From: Occallatibacter savannae | GTDB taxonomy: Bacteria > Acidobacteriota > Terriglobia > Terriglobales > Acidobacteriaceae | DNA length: 64,000 bases | NCBI RefSeq assembly: GCF_003131205.1 | Contig: NZ_QFFY01000001.1 | Coordinates: 682,001-746,000 of the forward strand | Direction of reading: 5' to 3' | Shown here: piece by piece, positions 21,060 to 28,644 of the stretch | How the letters are laid out: every line of letters starts with the position of its first letter | How positions within the stretch are numbered: the stretch's first letter is position 1 | Notes under the pieces: model-generated | What the model saw: only the letters and a program-made list of their open reading frames with translations | What the model was told of the DNA's origin: nothing | Databases searched by the model: none | Program-made: the position numbers and the translations under genes

Positions 21060-22034
21060 CTACCGCAATGGCGCGAAGTAGCCTGACCTCACGTTGATCC
21101 TGCTCACTCGATCGGGCGGCTGCAATTCGATGTCGTGAAACGCACCGTCATGTTTCAGTTCCGCCGGGTTGTAGACAAGCATGTACTGATTCCGCATTTC
21201 CGACTCGATCTCCTCGAGATCGCGCTGGACCGCAGCCTCCGAGTCGTCCCCTTCGAAGACGCGCCCACCTGTTTTCGAAACAAGTTCTCGCAATACCTTA
21301 GGCCCGGTTGACGCATGCGCCGACGAAGTGCTGGAAAGAAACGCGAATATCTCGGTATTGCTTTTCTGGCAGGCTCTCGCCGCTTCATCGGAAGACGTTC
21401 GCCCGGCGTTGTCTTCTCCGTCGGAAAACAGCAGGATGACGTTCCCGGTTGCGGCCTGATCGACAGACCTGAAGGAAGACGAGCACGCCTGGAAAACAGC
21501 ATTGAACAGAGCCGTGCCCGGCAATCTGCTTCCTTTGGCCGACGCGATCTGAATCGCTCTCGCAACAGGCGCACGAGCGCCGCTCCACGGCTGCAGCAAT
21601 TCCGAGACAGACCCGAAGCTTGCAACGAAGGCCTCATCCACTCCCGGCCGGAAAAGCTGGTTGATGAATTTCTCCGCGATGGCTTTGCTCGATGACAAGC
21701 CCGGTTGCATGGACTCGCTTGTATCGAGCAAAATGCCAACTCGCAGACGCCGATCCGTCAGCTGGTCGAACGCCACGATCCGCCGTGGAGAAAGCCCATT
21801 GTCCCTGATCCTGATTTCTTCAGCTTTCAGATCGTGCACAGGACGGCCATCCGACGCGACCGCGTTGAATGTGACCACAACCTCATCCACATTCACGCGC
21901 AGCGGCCCGGATAAAGCATCAGTCGACCGCGCGCTCTGCTGCTCGCTTGTCTGGCAATGTGTAGCTGGAGATTTCGCGCACAGCTGCACCGCCGAAACGG
22001 CAACAATCAAGAACGCGAAGCGCAGTTCCCTCAC
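21060..22034 (-). CDS. VWFA-domain secreted protein
   Basis: Acidobacterial-type von Willebrand factor A protein. Upstream codons are open to 22433, but they cover the DinB gene in another frame. The GTG at 22034 gives a signal peptide (RELRFAFLIVAVSAVQLCA) and a 324-residue product. It has a pre-domain with RIRDNGLSPRRI, then the MIDAS motif DTSESM and a later SDGEDN block, so metal-dependent ligand binding is plausible. The start overlaps the dinB-like stop in a GTGA junction, which also supports this choice. Function unknown. Confidence 0.85.
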   Translation of the reverse strand: MRELRFAFLIVAVSAVQLCAKSPATHCQTSEQQSARSTDALSGPLRVNVDEVVVTFNAVASDGRPVHDLKAEEIRIRDNGLSPRRIVAFDQLTDRRLRVGILLDTSESMQPGLSSSKAIAEKFINQLFRPGVDEAFVASFGSVSELLQPWSGARAPVARAIQIASAKGSRLPGTALFNAVFQACSSSFRSVDQAATGNVILLFSDGEDNAGRTSSDEAARACQKSNTEIFAFLSSTSSAHASTGPKVLRELVSKTGGRVFEGDDSEAAVQRDLEEIESEMRNQYMLVYNPAELKHDGAFHDIELQPPDRVSRINVRSGYFAPLR

Positions 22035-22549
22035 CCCAGCTGATACTTCTCCTTCAGTATCCGGCAATGATGCTCCACGTGCCCAGGAATGATGAAAGCC
22101 AGCGCACGCACCGTGAAGCTGAATCCGCTCGCAATCCCCTTCTTCATCCATGCATCTCTGGGCAGGTTCCGATAGAGCGATATCGTTCCCACGCGCACCC
22201 GCGTGAACTCCTCCACATGCGCGCTCCACGGAATCTTCTCTGCTTGTGCAGCAGCCACCGCAACCTCCTGGTCGTAACTGGGCAGCGGGTCGGTGAACCC
22301 ACGGGCAAACCACAGCGCACGAAATGTGAATGCGCGCTCCGTATCCGAGATATGGTTTAGCACCTGCTTGATGCTCCACTTTCCGGGAGCATAGCGGAAC
22401 AGCGACTTCTCTTCCGAAATTCGGCGCAGCCACGGCGAATACTGATCGAGCTGATTTTCGATGGCGCGCAAGGGGTCATCGCCATTGACCTTCTGGATAT
22501 AGGTGAAGTAGTAGGAGTCGGCTTCCTCGGGGCTTGGACGACCAGTCAT
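22031..22549 (-). CDS. DinB family protein
   Basis: Four-helix-bundle metalloenzyme fold of the DinB/YfiT group, which includes thiol-dependent transferases. The start MTGRPSPEEA at 22549 gives 172 residues; the longer reading to 22645 has no family similarity and would run towards the blaI promoter. Histidines for metal binding lie in LNHISDTERAF and in IPGHVEHH, at the expected spacing. It is co-translated with the VWFA gene through a 4-base overlap. The actual reaction is unknown. Confidence 0.85.
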   Translation of the reverse strand: MTGRPSPEEADSYYFTYIQKVNGDDPLRAIENQLDQYSPWLRRISEEKSLFRYAPGKWSIKQVLNHISDTERAFTFRALWFARGFTDPLPSYDQEVAVAAAQAEKIPWSAHVEEFTRVRVGTISLYRNLPRDAWMKKGIASGFSFTVRALAFIIPGHVEHHCRILKEKYQLG

Positions 22550-22648
22550 GCAGTCGATTCTATAAGCCGGCTCGCCCCTCTGCCTCCGCTCTTCCCGGTC
22601 TGCGAAACGCACCGACGTATCTGAACCCTCTGCACCATTCGTCACAAG

Positions 22649-22686
22649 TACGAAGATTTTCGTTGACGCCTACGAAGCGCTTCGTA
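22649..22686. promoter_or_regulatory. Tandem BlaI-type operators
   Basis: TACGAAGCGCTTCGTA at 22671-22686 is a perfect 16-base palindrome. TACGAAGATTTTCGTT at 22649-22664 is a near copy. Their centres are 22 bases apart, about two helical turns. BlaI/MecI repressors bind dyads of similar size as dimers, so autoregulation of the downstream repressor-protease pair is the natural reading. Binding itself is inferred. Confidence 0.75.
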
Positions 22687-22690
22687 TAAC
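22663..22690 (+). promoter_or_regulatory. Sigma-70-type promoter of blaI-M56 operon
   Basis: TTGACG (22663-22668) and TATAAC (22685-22690) are separated by 16 bases, and the perfect palindrome occupies the spacer. The ATG at 22702 begins 11 bases after the -10 box, so the transcript would have a leader of only about five bases. No Shine-Dalgarno sequence is present, suggesting a leaderless or near-leaderless mRNA. Confidence 0.75.
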
Positions 22691-22701
22691 GTCTTCTCAT
22701 C

Positions 22702-23148
22702 ATGGAACACGGTACGACCATCCCCCGCCCCACCGAAGCTGAACTCGAGCTTCTCCAGATCCTCTGGCAGAAGGAGCCGGCAACCGTGCGGGACATTTAT
22801 GAAGCTCTCAACGAAGAGAAGCCGTCGGGCTACACCACCGTTCTCAAGCTCCTCCAGATTATGACCACCAAGGGTCTCGTGGTTCGCGACGAGGCCGCCC
22901 GCGCGCATGTCTATCGCGCGGCCTTTTCGCAGGACACCATGCAGAGCCGCCTCCTCTCCGATCTCAGCAACCGGCTCTTCGCCGGGTCCGCCGCGCAGCT
23001 CGCTCTTCACGCGCTCTCCATGGGGCCGGCAAGCGAGGACGAACTCGCTGAGATTCGTGCCCTCCTCGAAAGCAGGCGGTCAGGCGCCGCCTCATCGCAC
23101 CAGAACGGCACCACCCCGAACAAATCCGCACGAAAGGACCGGCAATGA
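22702..23148 (+). CDS. BlaI/MecI/CopY family repressor
   Basis: Winged-helix transcriptional repressor of 148 residues. The N-terminal block PTEAELELLQILW and the recognition-helix region GYTTVLKLLQIM are characteristic of BlaI/MecI. In this family the repressor is inactivated by proteolysis started by a partner M56 protease, which is encoded immediately downstream with an ATGA overlap. The C-terminal 25 residues after SRRSGAASS are low-complexity. Operators and promoter directly upstream indicate autoregulation. Confidence 0.92.
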   Translation: MEHGTTIPRPTEAELELLQILWQKEPATVRDIYEALNEEKPSGYTTVLKLLQIMTTKGLVVRDEAARAHVYRAAFSQDTMQSRLLSDLSNRLFAGSAAQLALHALSMGPASEDELAEIRALLESRRSGAASSHQNGTTPNKSARKDRQ

Positions 23149-24926
23149 CCTCCATCCCCGAAGCCGTCGCCTGGACACTCATTCACTTCTGCTGGCAGGC
23201 CGCAGCCGTTGCTGCCGCTTACCGCCTGCTCTCAGCCCTGCTTGCCCGCCGCTCCGCGGAGACGCGCTACACAGCGGCCCTCGCTTCCCTTATGCTGATG
23301 CTCGCGTGCTCCGTAGTGACGCTCGCGTGGGAGCTCCGATCGGAATCCGCGCCCGCAACCTTCACCAGCACCGCAGCCAATTTCGCCGCTCCGCTGACGC
23401 TCGATTTGCCACGAATCGCCGCACCCGGAATGATTCAGTCCCGTCCGGATGTGCAGCACATCACGTTGGCCTCGCTCCTGCCCTGGATTGACGGGCTCTG
23501 GGTTGCCGGCGTCCTGGCGCTGAGCATCCGCAGTCTCGGCGGATGGTGGTATCTCCGCCGCCTGCGCCAGTCCGCAATCACTCAGGCCCCCGAAACGGTC
23601 CGCGCCAGCTTCGATCGCATCTGCTCGGCCCTTGGTCTCAGCCGTGCCGTAGCTTTGCGCGTCTGCACCGCCATCGACGGCCCCATGACCATCGGCACGC
23701 TGCGCGCAATCATTCTCCTTCCCCTTAGCGCGCTCACCTCCCTCGGCCCCGATGAACTCGAAGTCGTCCTCGCGCATGAGCTGGCTCACGTCCGTCGCGC
23801 CGACTTCTTCTGGAACATACTCCAGACCATCGCCGAAACCCTCTTCTTTTTCCACCCCGCCGTGTGGTGGATCAACGCCCGCATCCGCCACGAGCGCGAA
23901 CTCTGCTGCGATGACATGGCGCTCAAAATCTGCCCCAACCCCGTCACCTACGCCAGCGCTCTCTATCGCCTTGAGGAGCATCGCTCGCGCCACCTTCGCC
24001 TCGCGATGGCACTCGACGGCCACGCCTCACATTCCACCTTGCTGATGCGCATCGCCCGCATTCTCGGAGAACCCATGACCCGCATCCCCAGCACTCGCCT
24101 TCGCCCCTTCTCCCTCGTCGCCGCTTCCGCCGGACTTGTCGCGCTGCTTGTTCCTGCGCCCCACGTCCTGGCTAGCCTCAACCCGGCCCCGCAACCCACG
24201 GCCAGCCCCGTCGTCTCTACCGTCGTCACACCTGCAGTCCACGTCAACGCCACCGCCGCGGTCGCAGTAAAAGCCAAGCCCTCGCCCTATCCCGCAATCC
24301 AGACCACCACCGACGCTAGCGTGGACACAACCATCGCAGCAGAAACCCAACCGCAAGCCAAGCCGGAACCCGCATCCCAGCCTCACAGCGATTACATCGA
24401 TCGCATGAAAGCCGCAGGCTATGACGTCGATCTCGACAAGATGATCAACATGAAGATCCAGGGCATCACGCCCGAGTACGCGCAGCAAATGGCGAACGCC
24501 GGCTTCGGCAAGCTCAGCGCCGACGACCTTGTCTCCTGCAAAATTCAGGGCGTCACGCCGGAGTACATCGCGGACCTCAAGAAGCAGGGCTATCAGATCG
24601 ACGACGTCAAAGAAGCCGTCTCGTTCAAGATATTCAACATCACGCCCGAATTCGTCTCCGGCATGAAGGCCGCAGGTTTCGACAACCTGAACTCGAAGCA
24701 GCTTCTCAACATGCGCATCCAGGGCGCCACGCCTGAGTTCGCTCGAACCCTCAAGCAAAAGTTCCCCGGCGTCACCGCTGAAGACGTCGTCCAGGCTCGC
24801 ATCTTCCACATCGACGACGAATTTATCGCCCAGGCCAGCCGCCACGGCTTCACCAACCTGCCGTTCAAAAAGCTGGTGCAACTGCGCATCTCCGGCCTCC
24901 TCGACGACGAATCCGTAAAGCAGTAG
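23145..24926 (+). CDS. BlaR1-like M56 protease with C-terminal repeats
   Basis: Membrane metalloprotease of family M56 that would signal to the adjacent BlaI. The 593-residue protein has N-terminal membrane helices (about 7-60 and 105-130), zinc motif HELAH at 211-215, and the conserved block RHERELCCDDMAL. A further hydrophobic segment at about 320-345 precedes a Pro/Ala/Thr-rich linker. Residues 417-593 hold six repeats of 28-29 residues instead of the penicillin-binding sensor domain of classical BlaR1. Beta-lactam sensing is therefore unlikely and the signal is unknown. Confidence 0.9.
   Translation: MTSIPEAVAWTLIHFCWQAAAVAAAYRLLSALLARRSAETRYTAALASLMLMLACSVVTLAWELRSESAPATFTSTAANFAAPLTLDLPRIAAPGMIQSRPDVQHITLASLLPWIDGLWVAGVLALSIRSLGGWWYLRRLRQSAITQAPETVRASFDRICSALGLSRAVALRVCTAIDGPMTIGTLRAIILLPLSALTSLGPDELEVVLAHELAHVRRADFFWNILQTIAETLFFFHPAVWWINARIRHERELCCDDMALKICPNPVTYASALYRLEEHRSRHLRLAMALDGHASHSTLLMRIARILGEPMTRIPSTRLRPFSLVAASAGLVALLVPAPHVLASLNPAPQPTASPVVSTVVTPAVHVNATAAVAVKAKPSPYPAIQTTTDASVDTTIAAETQPQAKPEPASQPHSDYIDRMKAAGYDVDLDKMINMKIQGITPEYAQQMANAGFGKLSADDLVSCKIQGVTPEYIADLKKQGYQIDDVKEAVSFKIFNITPEFVSGMKAAGFDNLNSKQLLNMRIQGATPEFARTLKQKFPGVTAEDVVQARIFHIDDEFIAQASRHGFTNLPFKKLVQLRISGLLDDESVKQ
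24393..24926 (+). repeat. Six 28-29-residue protein repeats
   Basis: Repeat starts are residues 417, 445, 474, 503, 532 and 560 of the M56 protein. The consensus is roughly [YF]-x3-M-K-x-A-G-[FY], then L-x-x-D-x-L, a hydrophobic pair, and K-I-Q-G-I-T-P-E. Each unit probably forms two short helices. Five similar units occur at residues 122-264 of the next gene's product. I do not recognise a named domain. Confidence 0.8.
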
Positions 24927-25018
24927 ACGCAAGATCCACCACTCAGCTCATCCCAGGACCCGCCTCTGCGCGGCACAGGAAAACCTCGCCTCAAACGAGG
25001 CAATGAGGAGACACTCCG

Positions 25019-25813
25019 ATGCGTATCAGCTCCGCAGCTCTTCTTCTCGCAATGGCAACGGCTTCAATCAGCCTCCGCGCTGAGTCGCTCGAATCCCTTC
25101 ACGCAAAATGCGCCGTCAGCCCCGGCCGGGATGGCGGCAATGGCAGCAAGCTCAGCCTCCATATTTTCGATACAAAGGACTGTCCCGAAAGCCGCCACTG
25201 CGGCTCCGACTTCAGCAATGAATCCATGAGCCGCTTCACCGGCGTCTCCCTCTCCGATCTCGCCAACGAAGGCGCGCACCTCACCGCCACGCTCCACGCC
25301 GAAGCCGGCACCTTCACCTGCACCGGCATCGTTCACGATCAGGAACTGTATGGCGACGCCCTCTTCACTCCCGATCAGACCTTCGTCGACACCATGGCAA
25401 AGCTCGGCTTCACCGGCTATGACTCGCAGAAGCTCCAGGCCTATGCTCTGCTCGACGTCACCAGCGACTATGCCCGTTCCCTTCAGCAGGCCAACATCAG
25501 GGGTCTCACCACCGACAATTTGATCGCGATGCGCATCTTCAAAATCGACACCTCCTATCCGCAGAACTTCGTAGCCATGGGATACGAACAACCCGATGCC
25601 GACAAGCTCATCGGACTCAAAGTCCAGGGCGTCAACGCCGACGAAATCCGCCAGATTCGCGACCTTGGCTTCAAGCCCACCCTCGACGAACTCATCCAAA
25701 TCCGCATCTTCAAGATCACGCCGGAATTCGTGCGCCGCATGCAGAGCCGCGGCCTCAAAGACCTCACCATCTCCAAGCTCGTCCAGATCAAGATCTTCAA
25801 ACTCGACGAATAA
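25019..25813 (+). CDS. Secreted protein sharing repeats with the M56 protease
   Basis: A 264-residue protein with a signal peptide (MRISSAALLLAMATASISLR). The N-terminal part, to about residue 120, contains four cysteines (for example HAKCAV and RHCGSD) and is of unknown fold. Residues 122-264 are five tandem 28-29-residue units such as LVQIKIFKLDE and LIGLKVQGVNAD, clearly related to those of the upstream protease. A GAGGAG site precedes the ATG. It is 92 bases after the protease gene and probably in the same operon. It could be a periplasmic ligand, decoy or partner of the protease; this is inference. Confidence 0.8.
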   Translation: MRISSAALLLAMATASISLRAESLESLHAKCAVSPGRDGGNGSKLSLHIFDTKDCPESRHCGSDFSNESMSRFTGVSLSDLANEGAHLTATLHAEAGTFTCTGIVHDQELYGDALFTPDQTFVDTMAKLGFTGYDSQKLQAYALLDVTSDYARSLQQANIRGLTTDNLIAMRIFKIDTSYPQNFVAMGYEQPDADKLIGLKVQGVNADEIRQIRDLGFKPTLDELIQIRIFKITPEFVRRMQSRGLKDLTISKLVQIKIFKLDE

Positions 25814-25887
25814 TCCGCCTCGCGACAAACTCGCCGGTGCCGATCCGCGCTCTCCGACAAAATTTTTCAATAACCGCGGAGGCCGGC

Positions 25888-26391
25888 GTGCGTCGAATCC
25901 TTGTCCTCTCCCTGATCTGGCTGTGTGCGGCCGTCCCTCTGGCCGCACGGGCTCAAGAAGTTCATCCCGTTGCGAAGGATCCACTGATGCCCCTGCATGC
26001 TGAAGGAACATTTGAAGTGAAAAACTTCCCGCTCGGATCTGACGAGGCACTCAACAGCACTGCCATTGGCCGCTTCGGCCTCGACAAGCAGTTCCATGGC
26101 GACCTAGAAGGCACAAGCAAAGGCGAGATGCTCGGCGCGGGCAATCCAGCCACCGGAACCGCCGGCTACGTCGCCATCGAGCAGTTTACCGGCACGTTAA
26201 ACGGACACCACGGCTCGTTCGCGCTGCAGCACTTCGGCACGATGGAAGACAACAAATTCGATCTCACTGTGAAAGTGGTTCCCGGCTCAGGCACCGAAGA
26301 TCTCATCGGCATCAACGGAACCATGACCATCAGTGTCGCGAACGGCAAGCACTCTTGGAAATTCGACTACGCACTCCCGCCTCACAAGTAA
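25888..26391 (+). CDS. Secreted DUF3224-like protein
   Basis: The GTG at 25888, preceded by GCGGAGG, starts a clean signal peptide (RRILVLSLIWLCAAVPLAARA); an upstream ATG at 25837 lacks both. The 167-residue product matches the DUF3224 pattern: HAEGTFEVK at the start, FHGDLEGTSKGEM, YVAIEQFTGTLNGHHGSF and a C-terminal GTMTI strand. Such proteins are small beta-barrels of unknown function. It is on the same strand and 74 bases after the repeat protein. Confidence 0.75.
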   Translation: MRRILVLSLIWLCAAVPLAARAQEVHPVAKDPLMPLHAEGTFEVKNFPLGSDEALNSTAIGRFGLDKQFHGDLEGTSKGEMLGAGNPATGTAGYVAIEQFTGTLNGHHGSFALQHFGTMEDNKFDLTVKVVPGSGTEDLIGINGTMTISVANGKHSWKFDYALPPHK

Positions 26392-26459
26392 GCGAAAAAG
26401 AACCTCCATCCCGGCAGAACGTCTTCCGCAGGATGGAGGCAGGAGGGCTGGTCAGGCTC

Positions 26460-26921
26460 TCAACGTTTTGCAAAATTCACTTCAAGATTGATATCCACTG
26501 CAACCTTCTGGTCGTTCAAGGTTGCGGGCAGATACCGATACTGCCGAACTGCGTTCAACACGCGCTCATCCACCGTCGGGTTCGCTGACTTGGTGAGATG
26601 AACGTTCTGCGGTTTGCCTCTCTCGTCAACCGTGAAGCTGACGACGACTTGATGAGCTGAGACATTCTGATCGTTGAAATCGGATGATGAAACCTTGAAT
26701 GAAGGCTCTGAAATCAGCTTCGGCCAAACCACTCCGGAACTGATACGCAGAGGTTGTGCGTTGCTTGACGCGTCGGTTGAGGGTTGCGACTCACCGTGCG
26801 CATACAGCACGCCGGCATAGTTGTTTCTCGCTTCCAGATTGACACTCGAGCCCTTGGCGACCGGTTGGGCGTGGAGCAGCACGGAGGAGAAGATAGCACA
26901 CACTGCAACTACATTCCGCAT
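26460..26921 (-). CDS. Secreted TonB C-terminal-domain protein
   Basis: A 153-residue protein with an N-terminal signal sequence (VVAVCAIFSSVLLHA) and a TonB-C/energy-transducer fold at about 85-153: VVVSFTVDERGKPQNVHL, then DERVLNAVRQYRYLPA and a final VDINLEVNF strand. It lacks the proline-rich spacer and inner-membrane anchor of true TonB, so it is probably a periplasmic relative rather than a working TonB. It converges on the DUF3224 gene. Confidence 0.8.
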   Translation of the reverse strand: MRNVVAVCAIFSSVLLHAQPVAKGSSVNLEARNNYAGVLYAHGESQPSTDASSNAQPLRISSGVVWPKLISEPSFKVSSSDFNDQNVSAHQVVVSFTVDERGKPQNVHLTKSANPTVDERVLNAVRQYRYLPATLNDQKVAVDINLEVNFAKR

Positions 26922-27155
26922 GATTGTCTCCTTGAGGTTCGAGGGTACCCATCACCACGTTAGCTTCAACTCAACACGATCGTCAACGAAAAAATACGCG
27001 CCTCGTGTTTTCAGCAACTTATCGGTTGCATTTTCCCGCTTACACGAGCAGCGTAAAGATCGAATGAAGATCGGAAGAATTAACATCACGCAGGTTCACG
27101 TCCCACACTGAACGCACAACGCGAACCCGGCAACAGAACCCGTTACGATAGACGC

Positions 27156-27860
27156 ATGCCCCGGTTCCCTTCAGGCCAGACGCTCCTCATCGATGCCGAT
27201 GACACCCTGTGGGAGAACAACGTTTACTTCGAGCGCGCCATCGCTGCGTTCATCAGCTACCTCAATCACCACGAGTACTCAGCCGCCGAAGTCCGCCAGA
27301 CCCTCAACGCCGTCGAGCGCGAAACCATCCTCGCGCATGGCTACGGGCTGCCCAGTTTCACGCGCTCCCTCATCACCTGCTTCGAGCGCCTGAGCCCGGA
27401 GCCAATGGACGAAGAGAAGCTTCGTCGAGTCGAGGGATTCGCGAATTCAATTGCAGAGCAAGAAATCGAACTGCTGCCTGGTGTCGATGAAACCTTGAGA
27501 GATCTCTCGACCCGGCATAGGTTGATCCTCATGACCAAGGGAGACCAAGCCGAGCAGGCCGACAAGGTGCGGCGTTCCGGACTTGCCTCCTACTTCTCCG
27601 TGGTCGAGATCGTTCGCGAAAAAAATCCTGCTGTCTATCAAGCCGTCATGGCTCGCCACGAACTGATCCCGCACGCAACCTGGATGATCGGAAACAGCCC
27701 CAAAAGCGACATCAATCCCGCTTTGGCGGCCGGCCTGCACGCCGTGTTTTTGTTTCACAAAGACACGTGGATCCTTGAGCATGCCGCACTTGACGCAGCT
27801 CCGGCCGGTCAACACCTCATCGAGCTCGAGGCCTTCCACAAACTATCGGTTCTCTTTTAA
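27156..27860 (+). CDS. HAD-superfamily hydrolase
   Basis: Haloacid-dehalogenase-type phosphatase of 234 residues. Motif I is DADDT with nucleophile D13 and acid D15. Motif II is LMTKGD, the lysine of motif III is in REKNPAVY and motif IV is GNSPKSDINPA. The insert between motifs I and II is helical, as in C1-cap phosphatases. There is no signal peptide, so it is cytoplasmic. The substrate, probably a small phosphoester, cannot be deduced. Confidence 0.85.
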   Translation: MPRFPSGQTLLIDADDTLWENNVYFERAIAAFISYLNHHEYSAAEVRQTLNAVERETILAHGYGLPSFTRSLITCFERLSPEPMDEEKLRRVEGFANSIAEQEIELLPGVDETLRDLSTRHRLILMTKGDQAEQADKVRRSGLASYFSVVEIVREKNPAVYQAVMARHELIPHATWMIGNSPKSDINPALAAGLHAVFLFHKDTWILEHAALDAAPAGQHLIELEAFHKLSVLF

Positions 27861-27905
27861 CCCCCCGCCCGATCTGGGGATTGCCGATCCGGGGTAAGAT
27901 ACGGT

Positions 27906-28394
27906 ATGCATCAATCCCCCTCCTCTGATGCTGCACACAACGGCAGGGAGTTCCCCGCGCCCCCAAGGGTGCACTGGGCCGTTCTTCTTCTCTTGATTGC
28001 CTGCACTGAAGCGCTGGTTTGCTACTTCTTCCCGGAGCCGTATCGAAACTTCGCCATCTACGCCGTCGCGGCAGCCTGGCCTACATACCTCTGCATCTGG
28101 ATCCGTAGACTCAACCCGCGAGCAAGTTCTCTCTACTGGGCGATCGCTTCGATCGTCACCGGTTACGGATTCCTCTTCTCCTGGCTTCTCGGAGTCGTCG
28201 TCATCTTCGAACTTCGCGAGGAACTGCTCGAGCACTACAGCCGGCGAGAGCCCATCGGCCTGCGCCTGAACTGGTTTCTCACCATCATCGGCTCGGTAAT
28301 CTACTTCCAGTTCGCGCTGAACAAAATCGCCCGTCCGAAAGAAGCTGCTGCCCGCGCACTCGAGGTCGAGTCAGAAGGCTCCGTTCCAGCCTAA
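27906..28394 (+). CDS. Small multi-pass membrane protein
   Basis: A 162-residue protein of unknown family. Hydrophobic segments at about 20-40 (AVLLLLIACTEALVCYF), 46-60, 74-102 and 122-137 suggest four membrane helices, with a charged loop EREELLEHYSRREP-like region between the last two. It is 45 bases after the HAD gene on the same strand. It is the last gene before the compositional switch at 28.4-29 kb. Confidence 0.6.
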   Translation: MHQSPSSDAAHNGREFPAPPRVHWAVLLLLIACTEALVCYFFPEPYRNFAIYAVAAAWPTYLCIWIRRLNPRASSLYWAIASIVTGYGFLFSWLLGVVVIFELREELLEHYSRREPIGLRLNWFLTIIGSVIYFQFALNKIARPKEAAARALEVESEGSVPA

Positions 28395-28516
28395 ATACCG
28401 CCTCGCGGCCATCTCACGTTCTGAAGGCTGCTCGAAGCGAAGGCCGCAGGCACCCTGCTCATGACACCCGCGAAATGAATAGGAGGGAGCTGCGAGTAAC
28501 GAGCACGAAGTGCAGA

Positions 28517-28557
28517 TCTCTCGACTCCTCGCTTTGCTCGTCGCTCGATATGACAGG
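28517..28557 (+). repeat. CTCGACTCC...ATGACAGG repeat copy
   Basis: TCTCTCGACTCCTCGCTTTG runs into GTCGCTCGATATGACAGG. It is a shorter relative of the elements ending ATGACA at 35251-35309, 38943, 39461 and 41074, in the same orientation. Confidence 0.5.
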
Positions 28558-28574
28558 CAGTTCTTAACAGAATA

Positions 28575-28605
28575 GAAAAACGCCCGGGATTGGATCCGGG
28601 CGTTT
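28575..28605 (-). terminator. Intrinsic terminator of rpsO-pnp
   Basis: Read on the minus strand, AAACGCCCGG pairs with CCGGGCGTTT (ten base pairs, eight-base loop) and is followed by TTTTTCT. It lies 40 bases past the pnp stop codon. Confidence 0.8.
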
Positions 28606-28644
28606 CTGTTCATGCGGAGTGTTGTTGTGCGATGAGGCGATTAG

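Noticed and set aside
22035..22433. N-terminal extension of the VWFA gene
   Set aside because: It covers the DinB coding region in another frame; signal peptide and GTGA junction place the start at 22034.
28395..28644. oriC with DnaA boxes
   Set aside because: Searched for TTATCCACA-like boxes and AT-rich unwinding DNA by eye near the skew switch; none found, so only the skew is reported.
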